A stretch of DNA of 64,000 nt from Arctopsyche grandis (GCF_051622035.1 NC_135357.1:18198256-18262255), one strand, 5' to 3'. Shown: positions 45,185 to 57,559, counted from the first letter of the stretch. Numbers and translations: made by a program. The notes: generated from the letters alone by a model not told the origin.

Positions 45185-46559
45185 ACTAATATACTAACGA
45201 TTTCAATTATAATACATTTCAAGCATGTAAGAAATGAGTATGGAGACAAAAATTTAGGTTAAATAGATGCACGTGAAATTTTGCATAGAATACGGCCAAC
45301 TGAACAAACAACAAAAATGGTATATTTATACGAGGCGATTCCTATTTACAGATTAAATATTTAAGTTTTCAAAAATTACATTGCATATGAAAATGATCGG
45401 AGTTTTAAAATACATATAACCACATAGACACAAATCAAACATATTATTTATTGAAAAACAAAATGCCATATTTAAAAATAAATGAAATTACATGCTTCAT
45501 AATATTTTAAATACTTCAATATGGAGAAATCATGTATATGTAAGGCGAGGGGATAACTGAGTTTAAAATTGAATTCAAATTAAAGTCATTTTTTACATAC
45601 ATATATACGATTTTAAACAAGAGATAGCCCCTAACCGACAATATATATAAAAATATAAGTTCCTTTACAAACAGTCCAGCTAAAAACATTACAATAGAGC
45701 AGGATGTTTACTAACCGAAACGCCGAGCCCTGCATTGTATAAATTGTGATTACGAATATAAAACCTCAAACAAACGTTACATAAAATTAAACTAATAGGA
45801 CTTTAAAAGGCAAGAAGTTTCATACGGTTAATTTACACATGTACACAATAAACACAAGGCGACAGGTGCATTCGGCTGATACACATTGATGCGAAATGCA
45901 CATGCAAAGGATGCACACGTACCATCCATCTCGGGAAAGAGCAGATGGAGTTCTCTGGTATGTATGTGGAAGCAGAAGCACTACAAGAAGTATCGTGTGT
46001 ACTACCGATGCGAGTCTCCCGCAGACAGCGATAACAATAAGAGTGGTCAGCGGTCGGAAACCATCGACTCTGAAACCACAACGTAAATAGATACAATGTG
46101 GACGCGTGTAAGGCGATTCGTGCATATGTAATTCGTTTGATATGTAAACTAAGGAACTGACCCATTTGCGTTATTGAGTATGATATACATATGTAGTACC
46201 ATCCGTATATGGAAAGATATAAACGCTGTGATGAAATCGTTCATATAGTTTTTACAGACCGGTTCCAATCTTAACCGAATATAAAAAAAACCGATCAGAT
46301 CTCATTTAGGTCGAATATACACTAAATTTTCCACCTGCGGTTTGAAGATACGCCTCTCACCGCTGGAGTCTATGTACGCGTCCCGTGCCGCAATTTTGAG
46401 TGTGTTCTTATATGTATTCATACTGGCACAGTACATACAGCGTATAAACAACACTACGAAAAGTACAATTCTGTTACTGTGAGTTTTTCTAAACTCTTGG
46501 TAACAGACCTGTAGATTCGAAACAACAGCAACCTACATGATCTATTCATATTATACAGC
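44822..46559 (-). promoter_or_regulatory. Upstream region of the CaaX gene
   Basis: Contains the unseen 5' exon(s) and promoter of the CaaX gene. Composition becomes more balanced at about 45850-46100, a plausible promoter/5' UTR, but overlapping open frames there do not look conserved. A (TA)n tract is at 45105-45178. Confidence 0.3.
45105..45178. repeat. (TA)n microsatellite
   Basis: About 36 TA units, nearly uninterrupted. Confidence 0.97.
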
Positions 46560-46567
46560 AGTACATG

Positions 46568-46867
46568 CAGGGGCGTCAGGGGGGGGGGGGGTTGAGGTGG
46601 GCAGCCGACCCCCCCCTAGATTTGAACGGGACTATCCACGTTGTTTAATATATTATTATGAATTTGAATTAAAATACTAAACCAACAAAAATATAATATT
46701 GAAATTTTTTGAACACTGTCAAACACGTCGATTTTTCTCAGAAAAAAAAAACTCCCAAATATATTTTTTGTTGTGTCTTGCTTTGAAAGATTTTTTAAAA
46801 TTATTTTACTATTAATTTTATTGATAAAAACACCCCCCCCCCGGGAAAAGATGAAATAATGCCCCTG
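46568..46867. mobile_element. hAT-type MITE with CAGGGGCGTC end
   Basis: Left end CAGGGGCGTCAGGGGGG and right end CCCGGG...ATGCCCCTG. Flanking octamers AGTACATG (46560-46567) and AGTACATT (46868-46875) agree at seven of eight, the hAT target-site duplication length. G and C homopolymer runs of about 10 bases lie just inside both ends. No coding sequence. Confidence 0.8.
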
Positions 46868-46875
46868 AGTACATT

Positions 46876-47577
46876 CTGAGTCGTGATTCTGTTGTGACTG
46901 TGTTGGCTTCTTCTTCTGCTTCCTCTTCCGTTTCGTCTCCATTGGCTCAACCTCCGTTGGCTCAATCAAAACTGCCATTTCTTGTCTCAAAGAAAGTCAC
47001 GCGCCAAACTGGGAGACCGAAAATTGGTAATTTATTACCAAAATGCACGAGGTCTCAGGACAAAGCTGGCTGCGTTTAATTCAGCCGTTTCTACTACATA
47101 TTTGTGATGATATGATAGCACTAACGGAAACATGGTTGACTTTATCATTTTTTGATGCTGAACTTTTTGATTCTTCCTGGAGGCTGCATCGTCGCGATAG
47201 AGTAGATCGACGTGGTGGTGGTGTATTATTTGCTTGTCGTGATTGGTTTCGGTCAGTCCGGATGACAAATTTTGAAACTCTATCTGGTGAGGACTTATGG
47301 AATTCATAACTTGAAAATCATAATCGAGAAAGAATATTACGAAATACAAAAACCTTGTAAACATAGAATGAATTCAAGACGATAAACGATATATAATAAT
47401 AATAATTATTATTTTTAGTTGTTTGTGTATATATATGTTTTGTTTTTGTTATGTCTAATTTATTATTTTGTTTCTTGTCTTTTCTGTTATATTTTTGACC
47501 ATTGTGGCGCATTAGGAATTCCTGTAATGCTACAACGGTCCAAACTTTAAATAAATAAATATAAATAAATAAATATG
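46876..47577 (+). pseudogene. Internally deleted LINE (jockey-like), 5' and 3' remnants
   Basis: A frame at 47103-47290 reads DDMIALTETWL then ...FDAELFDSSWRLHRRDRVD and RRGGGVLFACRDWF, the N-terminal APE-type endonuclease of jockey-clade LINEs (IICLTETWL and RRDRxxxxGGGVLxA motifs). Upstream, RPKIGNLLPKCTRSQDKAG in one frame and LAAFNSAVSTTYL in the next show a frameshift. After about 47300 the sequence jumps to a 3' untranslated-like tail (GTTATATTTTTGACCATTGT, TACAACGGTCC) ending in an AAATAAATAAATATAAATAA tail at 47545-47577. The whole reverse transcriptase is missing. Confidence 0.75.
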
Positions 47578-47579
47578 TC

Positions 47580-47955
47580 ACCGTAACGTATCAAACAAAA
47601 CCGGACTTTCTTGGCCGTGGAAATATTCACGCACGACGTGATGTCATAGTGGTGAATGCAAGCATACTGACGAAAGTGCGCATGCGCATATGAATACTTT
47701 CGGAAACGTCATATTGTGACAATATTGACTCGACTATACGACACAAACAATATTGCTCCGTATCGCCGCGCTCTGTAATGTAATGTAAGCCGATTTTGCC
47801 TTGTTCTCGGCCGAAACTTGTCTGAACGTACCGAAATGTGCGTTGCTGTATAGTATCAATAGAAACTGTCGTTAGCGTGATCTGCTATGCCGTGCCGTAG
47901 CCGTTAACTGCTGGATAGTATAAATATAGCTTAATCGCATGCTATGGTGAGTGTT
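47580..47955. other. Mixed-composition intergenic sequence
   Basis: No gene recognised. A weak inverted repeat around GAAAGTGCGCATGCGCATAT (about 47675) is present. Confidence 0.3.
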
Positions 47956-47959
47956 AGAG

Positions 47960-48100
47960 CTAGTAGCCGGACCCACAGCGCGCCGTTTATTGTTCAATTG
48001 TTGTAAATGCATTGTTAAAGGTTCGTCGAACCTTTTTTTTGTACTCTAGCTTTGTAAATAGAGCCAAACCACCCCGATTCCTGGAAAAAGCACGGTCTGT
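47960..48100. mobile_element. Modular foldback element, partial
   Basis: CCGGACCCACAGCGCGCCGT, TTGTAAATGCATTGTTAAAG and GATTCCTGGAAAAAGCAC match the reverse complement of about 20810-20930 and the core of 20791-21239. Confidence 0.7.
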
Positions 48101-48294
48101 ATCCGTAGTCTAGTTATAGCAAGCGATCCTGCGAGCGAATTTTTTTTCGATAATATGCCTCAGCTTCATTTCTGAGAACTTGCAATTTTGGTATTAAAAA
48201 AAAACAATGCTACGAAGTGTCTAGCTATGAACTCTAGATGCTACTACGTGTCTGGCTATGATCATATGGCCGAATGTATTGCGAATAAAGCCCT

Positions 48295-48390
48295 ATAGCG
48301 GGCTCTATACTCGCGCCGTAAACGGCCGCGAACACCGTGCGTGTGAGTCGAAATGTGAGTGTGTTCGCGCGCGAGTGTAGAGCCCGCATA
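48295..48390. repeat. Inverted repeat GCGGGCTCTA...TAGAGCCCGC
   Basis: GCGGGCTCTATACTCGCGCC at the left pairs with GCGCGCGAGTGTAGAGCCCGC at the right, with a CG-rich loop of about 50 bases. A small MITE-like foldback. Confidence 0.75.
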
Positions 48391-48854
48391 TCAGTTGCTC
48401 GTAGAAAAAGGTCTGTCGTATTCCAATGCCTATAAATGATCTCGTCTGTGGTTTCCTAAGGTGACGACTGACTTTTATTACATACATACATCATATGTGC
48501 CATGACAGGAATTACCCCAATGCGACAAATATGGTTAGATTATTTTTGTACATAAGTACAAAAACATTTTTTCAAACATAACAGGAAATAATTATAGACA
48601 GAGAATACAATAGAGACATCTTAGGACAATACACAATTCTTTTTATACACAGTAAATTTGCGAGAAATGCATTATGTAGATAGCATTTATAAGATCCAAC
48701 AAATTCGAGATGCTGATAACTAGAATTTTCGAGAAACAGAGGGGGGGGATATCGATTTATTGAATCTGTCACAACAATAAAGCTAGAAAAATCAGAAAAT
48801 TCTAACAGGAGACGGTCGATTTGTGTTGTAATAACCACAGTATTTTGCCACTAG

Positions 48855-48922
48855 CGTATTTGGCCGGGACTTGAGGCCATGACCTCTACTGGTATGCGAT
48901 AGCTCTACTAGTGCACTAAATT
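48855..48922 (-). ncRNA. tRNA-like remnant
   Basis: On the minus strand TAGTGCACTAGTAGAGCTA resembles an A-box region and GGCCTCAAGTCCCGGCCA a degenerate T-arm and 3' acceptor end. It lacks a matching 5' acceptor arm. Probably a SINE or tRNA pseudogene. Confidence 0.3.
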
Positions 48923-48984
48923 TTAATTGTGAGTTTGTTTATGTAATCTGACTAGGTACCATTGAAATCATTAGCTCTTCGAAA

Positions 48985-49090
48985 AATAGTGAGAAACCAC
49001 TGGAGAAAAATATAAATAGTGAGAAACCACTGGAGAAAAATATAAATAGTGAGAAACCACTGGAGAAAAAAAAGTGAGAAACCACTGTGC
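48985..49090. repeat. 30-bp tandem repeat, four copies
   Basis: GAGAAACCACTGGAGAAAAA starts at 48991, 49021 and 49051 (30-base period). A shorter final unit starts at 49076. Confidence 0.95.
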
Positions 49091-49567
49091 TCGGAATTGA
49101 ATATATAAAAAATGGAAATGATCTGTTCTAAATGCAAGCATTTGAATGAGAAGGATCGAATTTTATTCCAAGGTATCGCTTATCATCAGTAAACGTAACC
49201 ACAAGTTACATTGCTACAAGGTCATCATTGATGAATAATTATGCTTTTTTTTTAAATAGTACGTATACATTTGCAACACTATTTTCGAACACTCGAAAAA
49301 AAAAACTTCCGAGTTCAAATGTTAAATAGTACATAATATATACCAGTCTAGATGACGATTGGGTCAATTACACAAACAAATTAATGCGTAACTCAATTTT
49401 TCCTAAAACCATTGATATGTTACTCATATATTTTTCAGAATATTATGAAATTTTTATATTCTATATATGTATGTATGTATGTAGCATCGGAAAAAGCGAA
49501 CTTTGCACGGTAAAAAAGTGATTATGGAAATGATGATTTTTTTTTTGCAAGATGTGTATATGTAGTC

Positions 49568-50152
49568 AGGAGCGGCTCGTGACATTAAAAACAGTTGGGG
49601 CACGAATATTTTTCTAAAAAAATTATAGAGTTCGTGCTCTAAAAAGGCAAGTGTGATTAATAAAAAATATATAGCAGGCCTGGACAAATTGCGGCTCGAT
49701 TCGAGTTTTTGTACGGCCCGCCAAATTGTTGGTTATTTGAGTATCACTTATTTTTTACTAGCCTATTCTTATTTATGTTGAAATTCTTTTTCATGATAGT
49801 AAATAATGTATATGTATAAATAGTATTTTATTTGAGGGCCGACGTTCATTTTCAATTCCTAATACGGCCCTTCATTCGAAAAGTTTGCTTTGCCTGCTCT
49901 ACAGTGTAGAGTCTACACTAAATACCAGAGTAGCAGGTAAACTAAAGCTGGCAACTATGGGACCACGGCAGAAAAACAACTGCCCCCAAACTGCATTACG
50001 AACCGATTCTGCTCACTGCATGTTGAGCTGAATAAAGAAATCTTTACGAGTCACCAACACAATACAAAATTTCTTTTATTTTTTGGTTAGAGGAAATGTG
50101 CGCGGGGCAGTTCCCGGTTGCTTGAACTAAAGACGAGCCGAGCCGCTCCTGT
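49568..50152. mobile_element. Nested TIR elements (hAT-like ends)
   Basis: Outer ends CAGGAGCGGCTCGTGAC and CGAGCCGAGCCGCTCCTG form inverted repeats. Inside, GCAGGCCTGGACAAATTGCG (about 49676) and AAAAGTTTGCTTTGCCTGCT (about 49878) are the imperfect ends of a second, nested element; GGCCTGGACAAA-type ends are typical of hAT transposons. Neither has a coding frame. Confidence 0.6.
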
Positions 50153-50562
50153 ACACGACGCACAACGGTTCCTTGGTTTTAAGACCGATAGAGCTCTTGT
50201 GTAAACGCACACAGCCCAAATTGGAATATAATTTGCAATGTACCAACATTTTTTTCCGGTAAACCAGTGTTAGGAGAAATTATTTAATGAAATTTGAGGG
50301 TAAATTGCAATCCCTTAACATACTAGGCATCGCCCAACTATGGAATGAAGCGCCAACATCAAATAATTCTAAGATCAAATATCAAATAATTCTAATAAAT
50401 AATCACATCAAATAATTTAAGTTCGAACACATCCGCTAATTAATAATATATATAAGACGAAAGTTTGGGTCTACATCACGGCATCGAAAGGTCAAAAAAT
50501 CGAAAATCGAAAGATCAAAAAGAATGTAAACGGTACTATGTATGTATATATATAATATATAT

Positions 50563-50722
50563 CAGTGGCATGCGGTGAAATTATCTCTCTTTTTGTCGTA
50601 TAGCCTTACTTAATGTGCGCGGGCAGGATACGGGAGGAAAAGTCTGTTCCTCTTGTATCCTGCTCGCGCAAACTAAGTGAGGCTGTACGACGGGGGGGAG
50701 AGAGTTTTACCGCACGCCACTG
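50563..50722. mobile_element. hAT-type MITE with exact 8-bp flanks
   Basis: A 160-base near-palindrome with ends CAGTGGCATGCGGTGAAA and TTTTACCGCACGCCACTG, flanked by ATATATAT on both sides (50555-50562, 50723-50730). Arms pair along most of their length (TGCGCGGGCAGGATAC with GTATCCTGCTCGCGCA), so this is a hairpin-type MITE. The AT flanks also fit insertion into a TA run. Confidence 0.8.
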
Positions 50723-50939
50723 ATATATATACTACCCGCTTTTCATATGTATTCATGGTAAACGAACATTTTCGATTTTTTTACTTTTCGATGCGGTGAC
50801 GGTCACCGCGAAAGTTTATATGTAAACAGAACGTTTACGACGAAAGGATCGCATCCAAAGAATTGAAATGCAAATATGAAAAAAAAAACAAACAAAACCA
50901 TCGACTCGCGAATTGAATGGATCGATAACAATACAGCCG

Positions 50940-51332
50940 GTTATGAATACGTTTCACCACGTGCCATACAATGAAAAGCGTATGAATAAGAATACGCACA
51001 TGCATATTAACGCGACACGACTAATATTTCCATAACGATGTACATATAGATATATAGAAGAGGTCTGCACTGTGCACGCTTTGACGTCTCGGTATATCAT
51101 TATTGGTTTTTTTTGTGTCGCGTCGCGTAGAGTCGCGTCGAGCGCGTAGCCTAAAAATGTGTAAACGGTTGATGACCCCTGGCGGCGTGTGGACACGAGT
51201 GCATAATGAGCGCCAGTTGACGAGCCGGTCGACGGTTATTCTTGTTCTCGACCAGTGCTTCCAAAGGGCGGGGTCGCGGTCCATTCATCCGCATCGTTGG
51301 TCGAGGTTGGGGGGGCGCGTCCCGACGCAAAC
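50940..51332. other. CG-rich segment without identified gene
   Basis: Contains repeated GTCGCGTCGCG-type sequence around 51117-51150 and balanced composition to 51320. Overlapping open frames on both strands do not resemble a known family. Confidence 0.3.
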
Positions 51333-51468
51333 TTAGAGGTAGGAACGGAAGCGTGCCGTTTATTGTTCAATTGTTGTAAATGCTTTGTAAAAAAGGTTGG
51401 ACAAAACTTTAACAATGCATTTACAACATTTGAATAATAAACGGCCCCCTCAGGGTCCGGGCTTTAGT
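51333..51468. mobile_element. Modular foldback element, copy with both ends
   Basis: GAGGTAGGAACGGAAGCGTG at the left, TTGTAAATGCTTTGTAAAAA in the core and CCTCAGGGTCCGGGCTTTAG at the right correspond to the two end types of 20791-21239. Confidence 0.7.
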
Positions 51469-52012
51469 CATAATACATATGTTAGTGTTTTGCCCGTTGG
51501 GTGGGTTTCAATGGGTGGTTTTATTAAAGGAATTGCAAAATGATTATTACTAACAGGAGGATTACCGACACATTGAATCATAGCCTATGAAGACCCCAAC
51601 TGTGATGGGCGTATCCAGGGCCGCCGAGAGGGGAGGGAAGTTGGGGGGTTAAAGTTCCAGGGCCCGGACTACTTGAGGGGCCCCGTGTTGAGACGTTCGA
51701 CTGATCGATATTGATATTTTATATTATTCTACATAAAAATACATACATTTCTTTAGTACTAAATGTTTATTATTTTTCGATCCGCGCATTCTTTGTGTCC
51801 ATGTGAAATCGTACATGTTATATCATACTTCCTTACTCGATTATTTCAAAAAATAGCATTTAACATATACATGGGTATTTTTCTAATAATTCTGATAGAT
51901 TTTTCGCATATTAAAAATATACCTGTAAGATTTTATTTTGGTTTGTCATAGGGTATGGAATTAATTAGCTGGTTGTTGCAAGCATTATATGCTTGATTTG
52001 TTATGGAAATAA

Positions 52013-52334
52013 TAAGGGCGAAAACACACTAAAAAGTACGGAACGTCACGTCCTTCGCTCCACACTGTGACAGTGGTGTTCCCCAACCGAATTCGGGTGT
52101 AGTTGCACGTGCAAAGTGCATATGTTTCTCCTACATTTCTTCAAATATGGGATTCACCGTTATCGACCACTGTCAAGCAAGGATAAAATATCACCGAAAA
52201 CACTCCAGGTGGGGATTTTAGGGATACTATACCATGTACATATGTATATGGGCTTATGGTGGTGCGTTTTTCCGCATATTTAAAAGTATCTAAAAAAAAA
52301 AAACACGTACCACTCAGTGTGTTTCCCCCCTAAT
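52013..52334. mobile_element. MITE, GGGCGAAAACACACT family, copy 2
   Basis: Inverted ends TAAGGGCGAAAACACACTAA and CTCAGTGTGTTTCCCCCCTAA. The interior is the reverse complement of 26462-26775 (for example CCGAATTCGGGTGTAGTTGC). Confidence 0.75.
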
Positions 52335-54009
52335 AGTGTACCTAAATTAGAATAATTTGATGGGCATAAATGCACTAAATGAAAAAAAAAGTGCAAAAGA
52401 ATTTTTGTCAAATATCAGTAGACGATATGTTTTGGAACTGCGAACTATTTTAAAATGGGTAAGAATAAAATTTTAAAGACTCGAATCTTTCAATACATTT
52501 TTTGGAATTGGTATTTAAGAAAAAAATTCTCACTTCAAATCGATGTAGTAATATATTTTAGACTAGTCAAATCAAAAAAGTTTAGGAACTCCTAGCAGTA
52601 TCGGAAGTACTAAATAATGTTTTCAAGAGACATTTTTTCCTAGAACCATATAATAAATTTATCATTCAAAATATTTTACTCTGGAATATGTTGAACAAAA
52701 AAATTTGCCGAGCTCACTAAACTTATCTTAGAAGTACAAACATATACATATATGTATGTATACTTATACCTAGTTTTTATTTCTAAAAAGAAAAAATTTA
52801 TACATTGTTAGTTCTTCAATAACCATCATTACTAAATAATAGCATTAATTAAGAAAAGAGTCGAAATTAACAATATATACACAAATACATATATACAGTT
52901 ATGCAATACTTTCGATATAATGCAAGGGCAAGGTCAATGATTACAGCGCAGCAAGTTGGCTTATAATAGATACTGATAAAACTATTTATATAAGTCAGAT
53001 TGCATTTCAATTTGTTATGAGACATCTTGAAAGCCTCCAAAATCAATAATTTCCGCATTGAAACGCTATGAGTCTTAAAATAAACAAGACAACTTTTCCC
53101 TCTCCTTGGGACATCCAAAATAGTGTAGTTATTTTAGACATAATAGAGAATTCCATGCCAAGTCTTCGTCAAATGTTAATTAACTCGAGTTAGTTGTTAG
53201 ATAATGAATGTAATAAAATCGTTGGGTAGGACTACTTATGACTGGTCTTAATGAGCATCTTAATCAACATCCGACATTCTTGTTGGAATTTTACTATGAC
53301 TGTTTGAACCGGTTCGTTGCACTTGGTGCAGCGTAGAAGGTCAATGTCGATTTCTAATTTACAAGAAGTCATACTGAATTAATATTAAACATTTGATTGG
53401 CAGATTGGAGCATCGATTTGAATGATTCTTGCATGTATTTTGAATTGGACAAGAGTCAAATATTGTACATTATTTCATAGGGAAATAAGTCAATTATTTT
53501 AAATTCAAATTACATATATTTAGGTAGATCACATGATGTCGTAGACTTTATAACTCACATTGTAGACATTACACAATGATAAGGTATTAATAGTTTTTGA
53601 ACCAACACGAAATAAAGTTTTTTTTAAAAGTAATTCATAAAAAAAGAAAAGTGGAAAGCATTTGAGTGACGATTGAATGTAAAAAAAATAAGATAAAAAT
53701 TTCAAATCTTAAATGACTTATTATGGAATGAAAAATGCTCACAATAAACACCACAATCAGCAATCGAAAAGTAAAACGTTTATTATGCATGAGATAACAA
53801 ATGTAAATGACAAAATTTGTCTTACTAACATAAAACTTGTTACTTAGTTATATTCTTTTTAGACTACAAAAGAAATGCAATCATAAAAAAACGGTTCCAT
53901 GTATATTTATCTCAATGACTTTTACACCAATTCCTAACAGAATGTGGTGCATTAGACTCGATTTGATTCTTCTTAAGACAAATTATTAGCTTCACAATTA
54001 ATGTTTTTC
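52335..54009. other. AT-rich intergenic sequence
   Basis: No gene is supportable. A minus-strand open stretch at 53118-52867 (83 codons) reads like random sequence apart from a short ILEAFKM segment, which recalls LINE reverse-transcriptase tails too weakly to call. Confidence 0.3.
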
Positions 54010-54340
54010 TTCTACAAATCATCATTAACAGCCATTCCTCATCCAATGCCGGATAACAGCTTCACCAAAATGCTCATCTATCTCACCCCATACATTTTTC
54101 TAATTTCGTCTACCCATCTTCCTTTTGTAATCTCTTGGGTACTATTCCAGCACTTATTTTATCCACCTTTCTTCCACTCTTCTAACTATGTAACCCGTCC
54201 ATTGCCATTTCAATTTTCTTCACTCTCTACTATACCACTACTCTCGTCATATTTCTCACCCACATATTCCATTTCCTATCTCTCCTCATTATGCCGAACA
54301 TACATACTTCTTAGAGTGCATTATTTTGGAATTCAATATC
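54010..54340 (-). pseudogene. LINE reverse-transcriptase C-terminal relic
   Basis: Minus-strand frames read RKLKWQWTGYI-like sequence, then RRVEERWIK, VLEWYPRDYKRKMGR and a decayed WVDEIRKMYG-like end. This is the order found after the reverse-transcriptase core in common insect LINEs (KLKWQWAGHIARR...RW...VLEW.PR..KR..GRP..RW.DDI). Stops and at least one frameshift interrupt it. The long + strand open frame here is antisense to the relic. Confidence 0.55.
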
Positions 54341-56400
54341 AAAGTTTCACATTCATACATCATCACTAGCAAAACACATTGATCGAAGATCTTTTTCTTC
54401 ATGCAAAGTAGTATTTTTGATTTAAAAACGGTGTCCATTCGCCCAAATGCACTCCATCATAATTTCAAACGTCTCTTTATTTCCTCTTCTTTACTACCGG
54501 ACATGTCTATTATTTACTATACTTAGCTATAGAACATCAAGTCTTTGCATCTCTAAAATTGGATACATTCCTCATATAAGTATATTTTTTTATTTCCCCA
54601 ACACATCGACGACCTTTTTTTTCTAATACTTCAATTATTAAAAACTAACATAATAATTAATTCTACACAGAACTGATTAAAATTATTCTTACCGATTAAA
54701 AAACATTTTAAATTTTTAACATTCAATATTGTGTTTTATCCATAGAATGGTCATTGTTAACAAAAGTATCGTCTAAAAGCGAGCCATCGAAGAGAGAGAC
54801 GGAAAGTCAGAAGAGAGACAAAGTTTAGCAAACAATGAACAGAGTTTTTGTAGCAACATTTTTGGAGGCTGATAGCGATTCTATGCATTCTACTTATATG
54901 GTTTTATCACAGGACCACACATTGTTGATCGAAGAAAAACGTCCTTCAGCATATGCATATATTCCTGGTAAACAAAGACAATATTTGACTAATTTGCCAA
55001 TATTTTTGTAGGAAACATTATTTTCGCTAAAGGCTTTGTATATTTAAATTCATCTACTAGATACAAAAGTGTACTGGTTTTATCTCACGCCTTACCAGGA
55101 CAGATACTCAAAATACCAGTACTGTACTGGTAAAAACAGTACGAATGGTCACCTTAGTTTATGTTCAATCACCATAACATCAACACAACAATAAGATTAT
55201 AGTATTATTTGACATAAATGTACCTAGAATTTAAACAATGTAAGATATTATATAGTAGTTTTTTTTTATCCTGCATCGATCATGAAACATTGGAATTGTG
55301 ATATTTTAATAAAGGGGGGGGGGGGTGTTTGTTGTGACGTAAATTACGTAAACGACTATAATTGAATTAACCAACACATCATAATACGCACAATTGCGAC
55401 TTGTGTCAATCGAACATCATGTTTTGAGGTTAGTTTTGATCGTAATGATTAATTAGGCCCGGCGGATGCGGTTATGCCGGTCTTGCGAGATACAAAGTAC
55501 ATATTACTGGTTACAAGTAAGAGGAAAGATACCTGGAGACGGAGAGGTCGCACTGCAGCGGCAGGAGCGCACTGGAACGAGCTCAGGATGTCCTGGTGAC
55601 TCAACCGCGACTTGACGTGTGATTATTGAAAGAAAACAATATTATCTGCGGTGTGGCGATTTGTGGTAATGTCTGTGGAGATGCGAGCAAGAAGCGTCCC
55701 GGCGTCCGAACAAACACAACAACGCCACTGGCCACCGATCGCCGATCACGTCTACCAACTACGCTTTCTTTACATGCCTATTTCCCAGTATGCATAGTAA
55801 TCCTTTATTATAGTATTGGGCTGGCATAATTGTCGAAATGCTGACCGGGACGTTTGGAGATGAATAATTGAAGCTATATTTGAATAATAAGAGCTTGCGG
55901 TTTAATTTAAATATACTTAGCTCGCGAGCTATTTAGACCAAACTATGGGAACACTTGAGGGGGCTACAGACGCTCCGGAATTCCGGAGGGGTCTGCCTTG
56001 AGGCGACCCATGTTGACGCAGACAGCAACGTGTGTAGGAAGATTCGTCTTGAGGTCGAAGCGCATACAGGTTGAGGTGACCTCAAGTTGACTCAAGTTCA
56101 CTTCTGTACAAACATGCAGAACAACGACCAGTGTTTTCTAGACCTGAATATTAAAACATTGAAATATGTAGACCCAGAGAAGTGTTATACAATAGAAGTG
56201 CCTTTTTGAACAAATACCCTGTGTCAAACGCGTTCACAGTACTATAATTAGTAATAATAGTTGTCTCTGTCACGCTCATAAGCGTGTCCGCGCGCGAGAA
56301 AGAGTCAGAACATCGTGTCTACGCGTGAACTTTTAATTAACAGACCTTTTTTCACGAACGGGGTGTGGCTATAGCCACACCGCAACTGTCGATACTTTTG
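54341..56400. other. Intergenic sequence with CpG-richer part at 55430-56390
   Basis: No gene is identified. Small features: a 13-base G run at about 55314-55326, a TCCGGAATTCCGGA palindrome near 55975, and GGTGTGGCTATAGCCACACC near 56361, a perfect 20-base palindrome. Confidence 0.3.
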
Positions 56401-56405
56401 ATGCC

Positions 56406-56931
56406 TTAGGGCCATAGATGTATAATACATAGATACGCCCTCACGCTTTATGTCGGTCTTCCTGCTGGCGTATGCAAAATACATGGCGGATGCACATTTT
56501 CTCTCAGTAGCTAGTTAGCTTCTAAGAAGTAAGGAGTACGCATAGACAGCGGTATGCAACAGCGGTCGACAACCTCGGCCACAGGTGTTATTAAATGCAT
56601 GCTTGTGGAAGTTACTAATGTTTAAATAGTTAATGATGGTTTTATTATAGTAACATACATTTGTAGTTTAATATAGTGTGTATAGCCAAATATTTTTTTC
56701 TTAATATGGCTTTATTAGTTTGATTTACTGTCACGCGGAATGTCCAATAAAATAAAACTTCAGTGCATGTACATATACATAAACTGTACCAAAGTTAGTT
56801 GCCGACCGCTGCGTCCTTCCTTTTTTTTTCACCACTACCCCGCTAGTTAAACCCCCCGCATCCCTCAGTTAATGGCGACAACATCTCCAACCAAAAATGT
56901 CCGTAAGGGCGCATCTATGTATCTATGTCTG
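56406..56931. mobile_element. Probable TIR element
   Basis: TAGGGCCATAGATGTATAAT and ACATAGATACGCCCTCACG at the left face CCGTAAGGGCGCATCTATGT and ATCTATGTCTGA at the right in inverted orientation (shared CATAGATACGCCCTYACG core). The interior is noncoding. Moderate support. Confidence 0.45.
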
Positions 56932-56999
56932 AATATCAAAACATCCAAATATGTAGACCATTTTAAGTACGTTAATGTACTGATGAAAGTATATTTTAG

Positions 57000-57559
57000 T
57001 CAACCCTTTGAATGCTGACCAACGCCGATCGTCGTTTTGCTGACAAGTCCATGGGCCTGCAAAACGCCGATAGGTGTTGTAAATTTTGCATATATGTATG
57101 TGAGTAAATAAAAATACTACATGCTAAACTTATAAAGGTAGCATTGAAAAAAAAAAATGCATTTAACGTGGGTCGTGTAATCCGTGTTATTCATTTGTCG
57201 TATATAGAAAATTTATAAAGACTCGCTTAAACCAGAATTTATGAATTTACAACCATAGCAGAATTACCCGATGGAAATCATTAACTGAGTATTTTAGATT
57301 GTGAGCATTACATTAAGAAGATCGTACTATGTATGTATATAGTTTTGGAAAAATACATCACTTTATGTTGTTGCAAGATATATAAGTGTTTTCAAAACTC
57401 GAAATCCTCAGCAGTAGTTATGTAGGATTTGTTTGGATTAGCTACAATTTTTATACCTGCTTTCTATTGGATTTCTAAATAATTCTAGTTGGAAATGTTT
57501 TCAAAATTTTCAGCGTGTCGGGCCTTCAACAGATACGACGCCAGCACTCAAAGGGTTAA
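57000..57559. mobile_element. piggyBac-type MITE, copy 2
   Basis: Ends CCCTTTGAATGCTGACC and CCAGCACTCAAAGGG. The right flank is TTAA (57556-57559) and the left is TCAA, one change from TTAA. Shares both ends and CAACGCCGATC, GTGTTATTCAT-like and TTCAGCGTG sequence with 6629-7022. Confidence 0.75.

Noticed and set aside
45833-46165. Minus-strand frames of about 100-110 codons upstream of the CaaX gene
   Set aside because: Not joined in phase to the first recognised exon by an evident donor site, and composition looks like UTR/promoter.
52867-53118. Minus-strand frame with ILEAFKM, similar to LINE RT tails
   Set aside because: Only about seven residues recall the family and the downstream motifs are absent, so not called.
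54001-54369. 122-codon + strand open frame
   Set aside because: It is antisense to the minus-strand LINE relic, whose frames contain recognisable reverse-transcriptase tail motifs.
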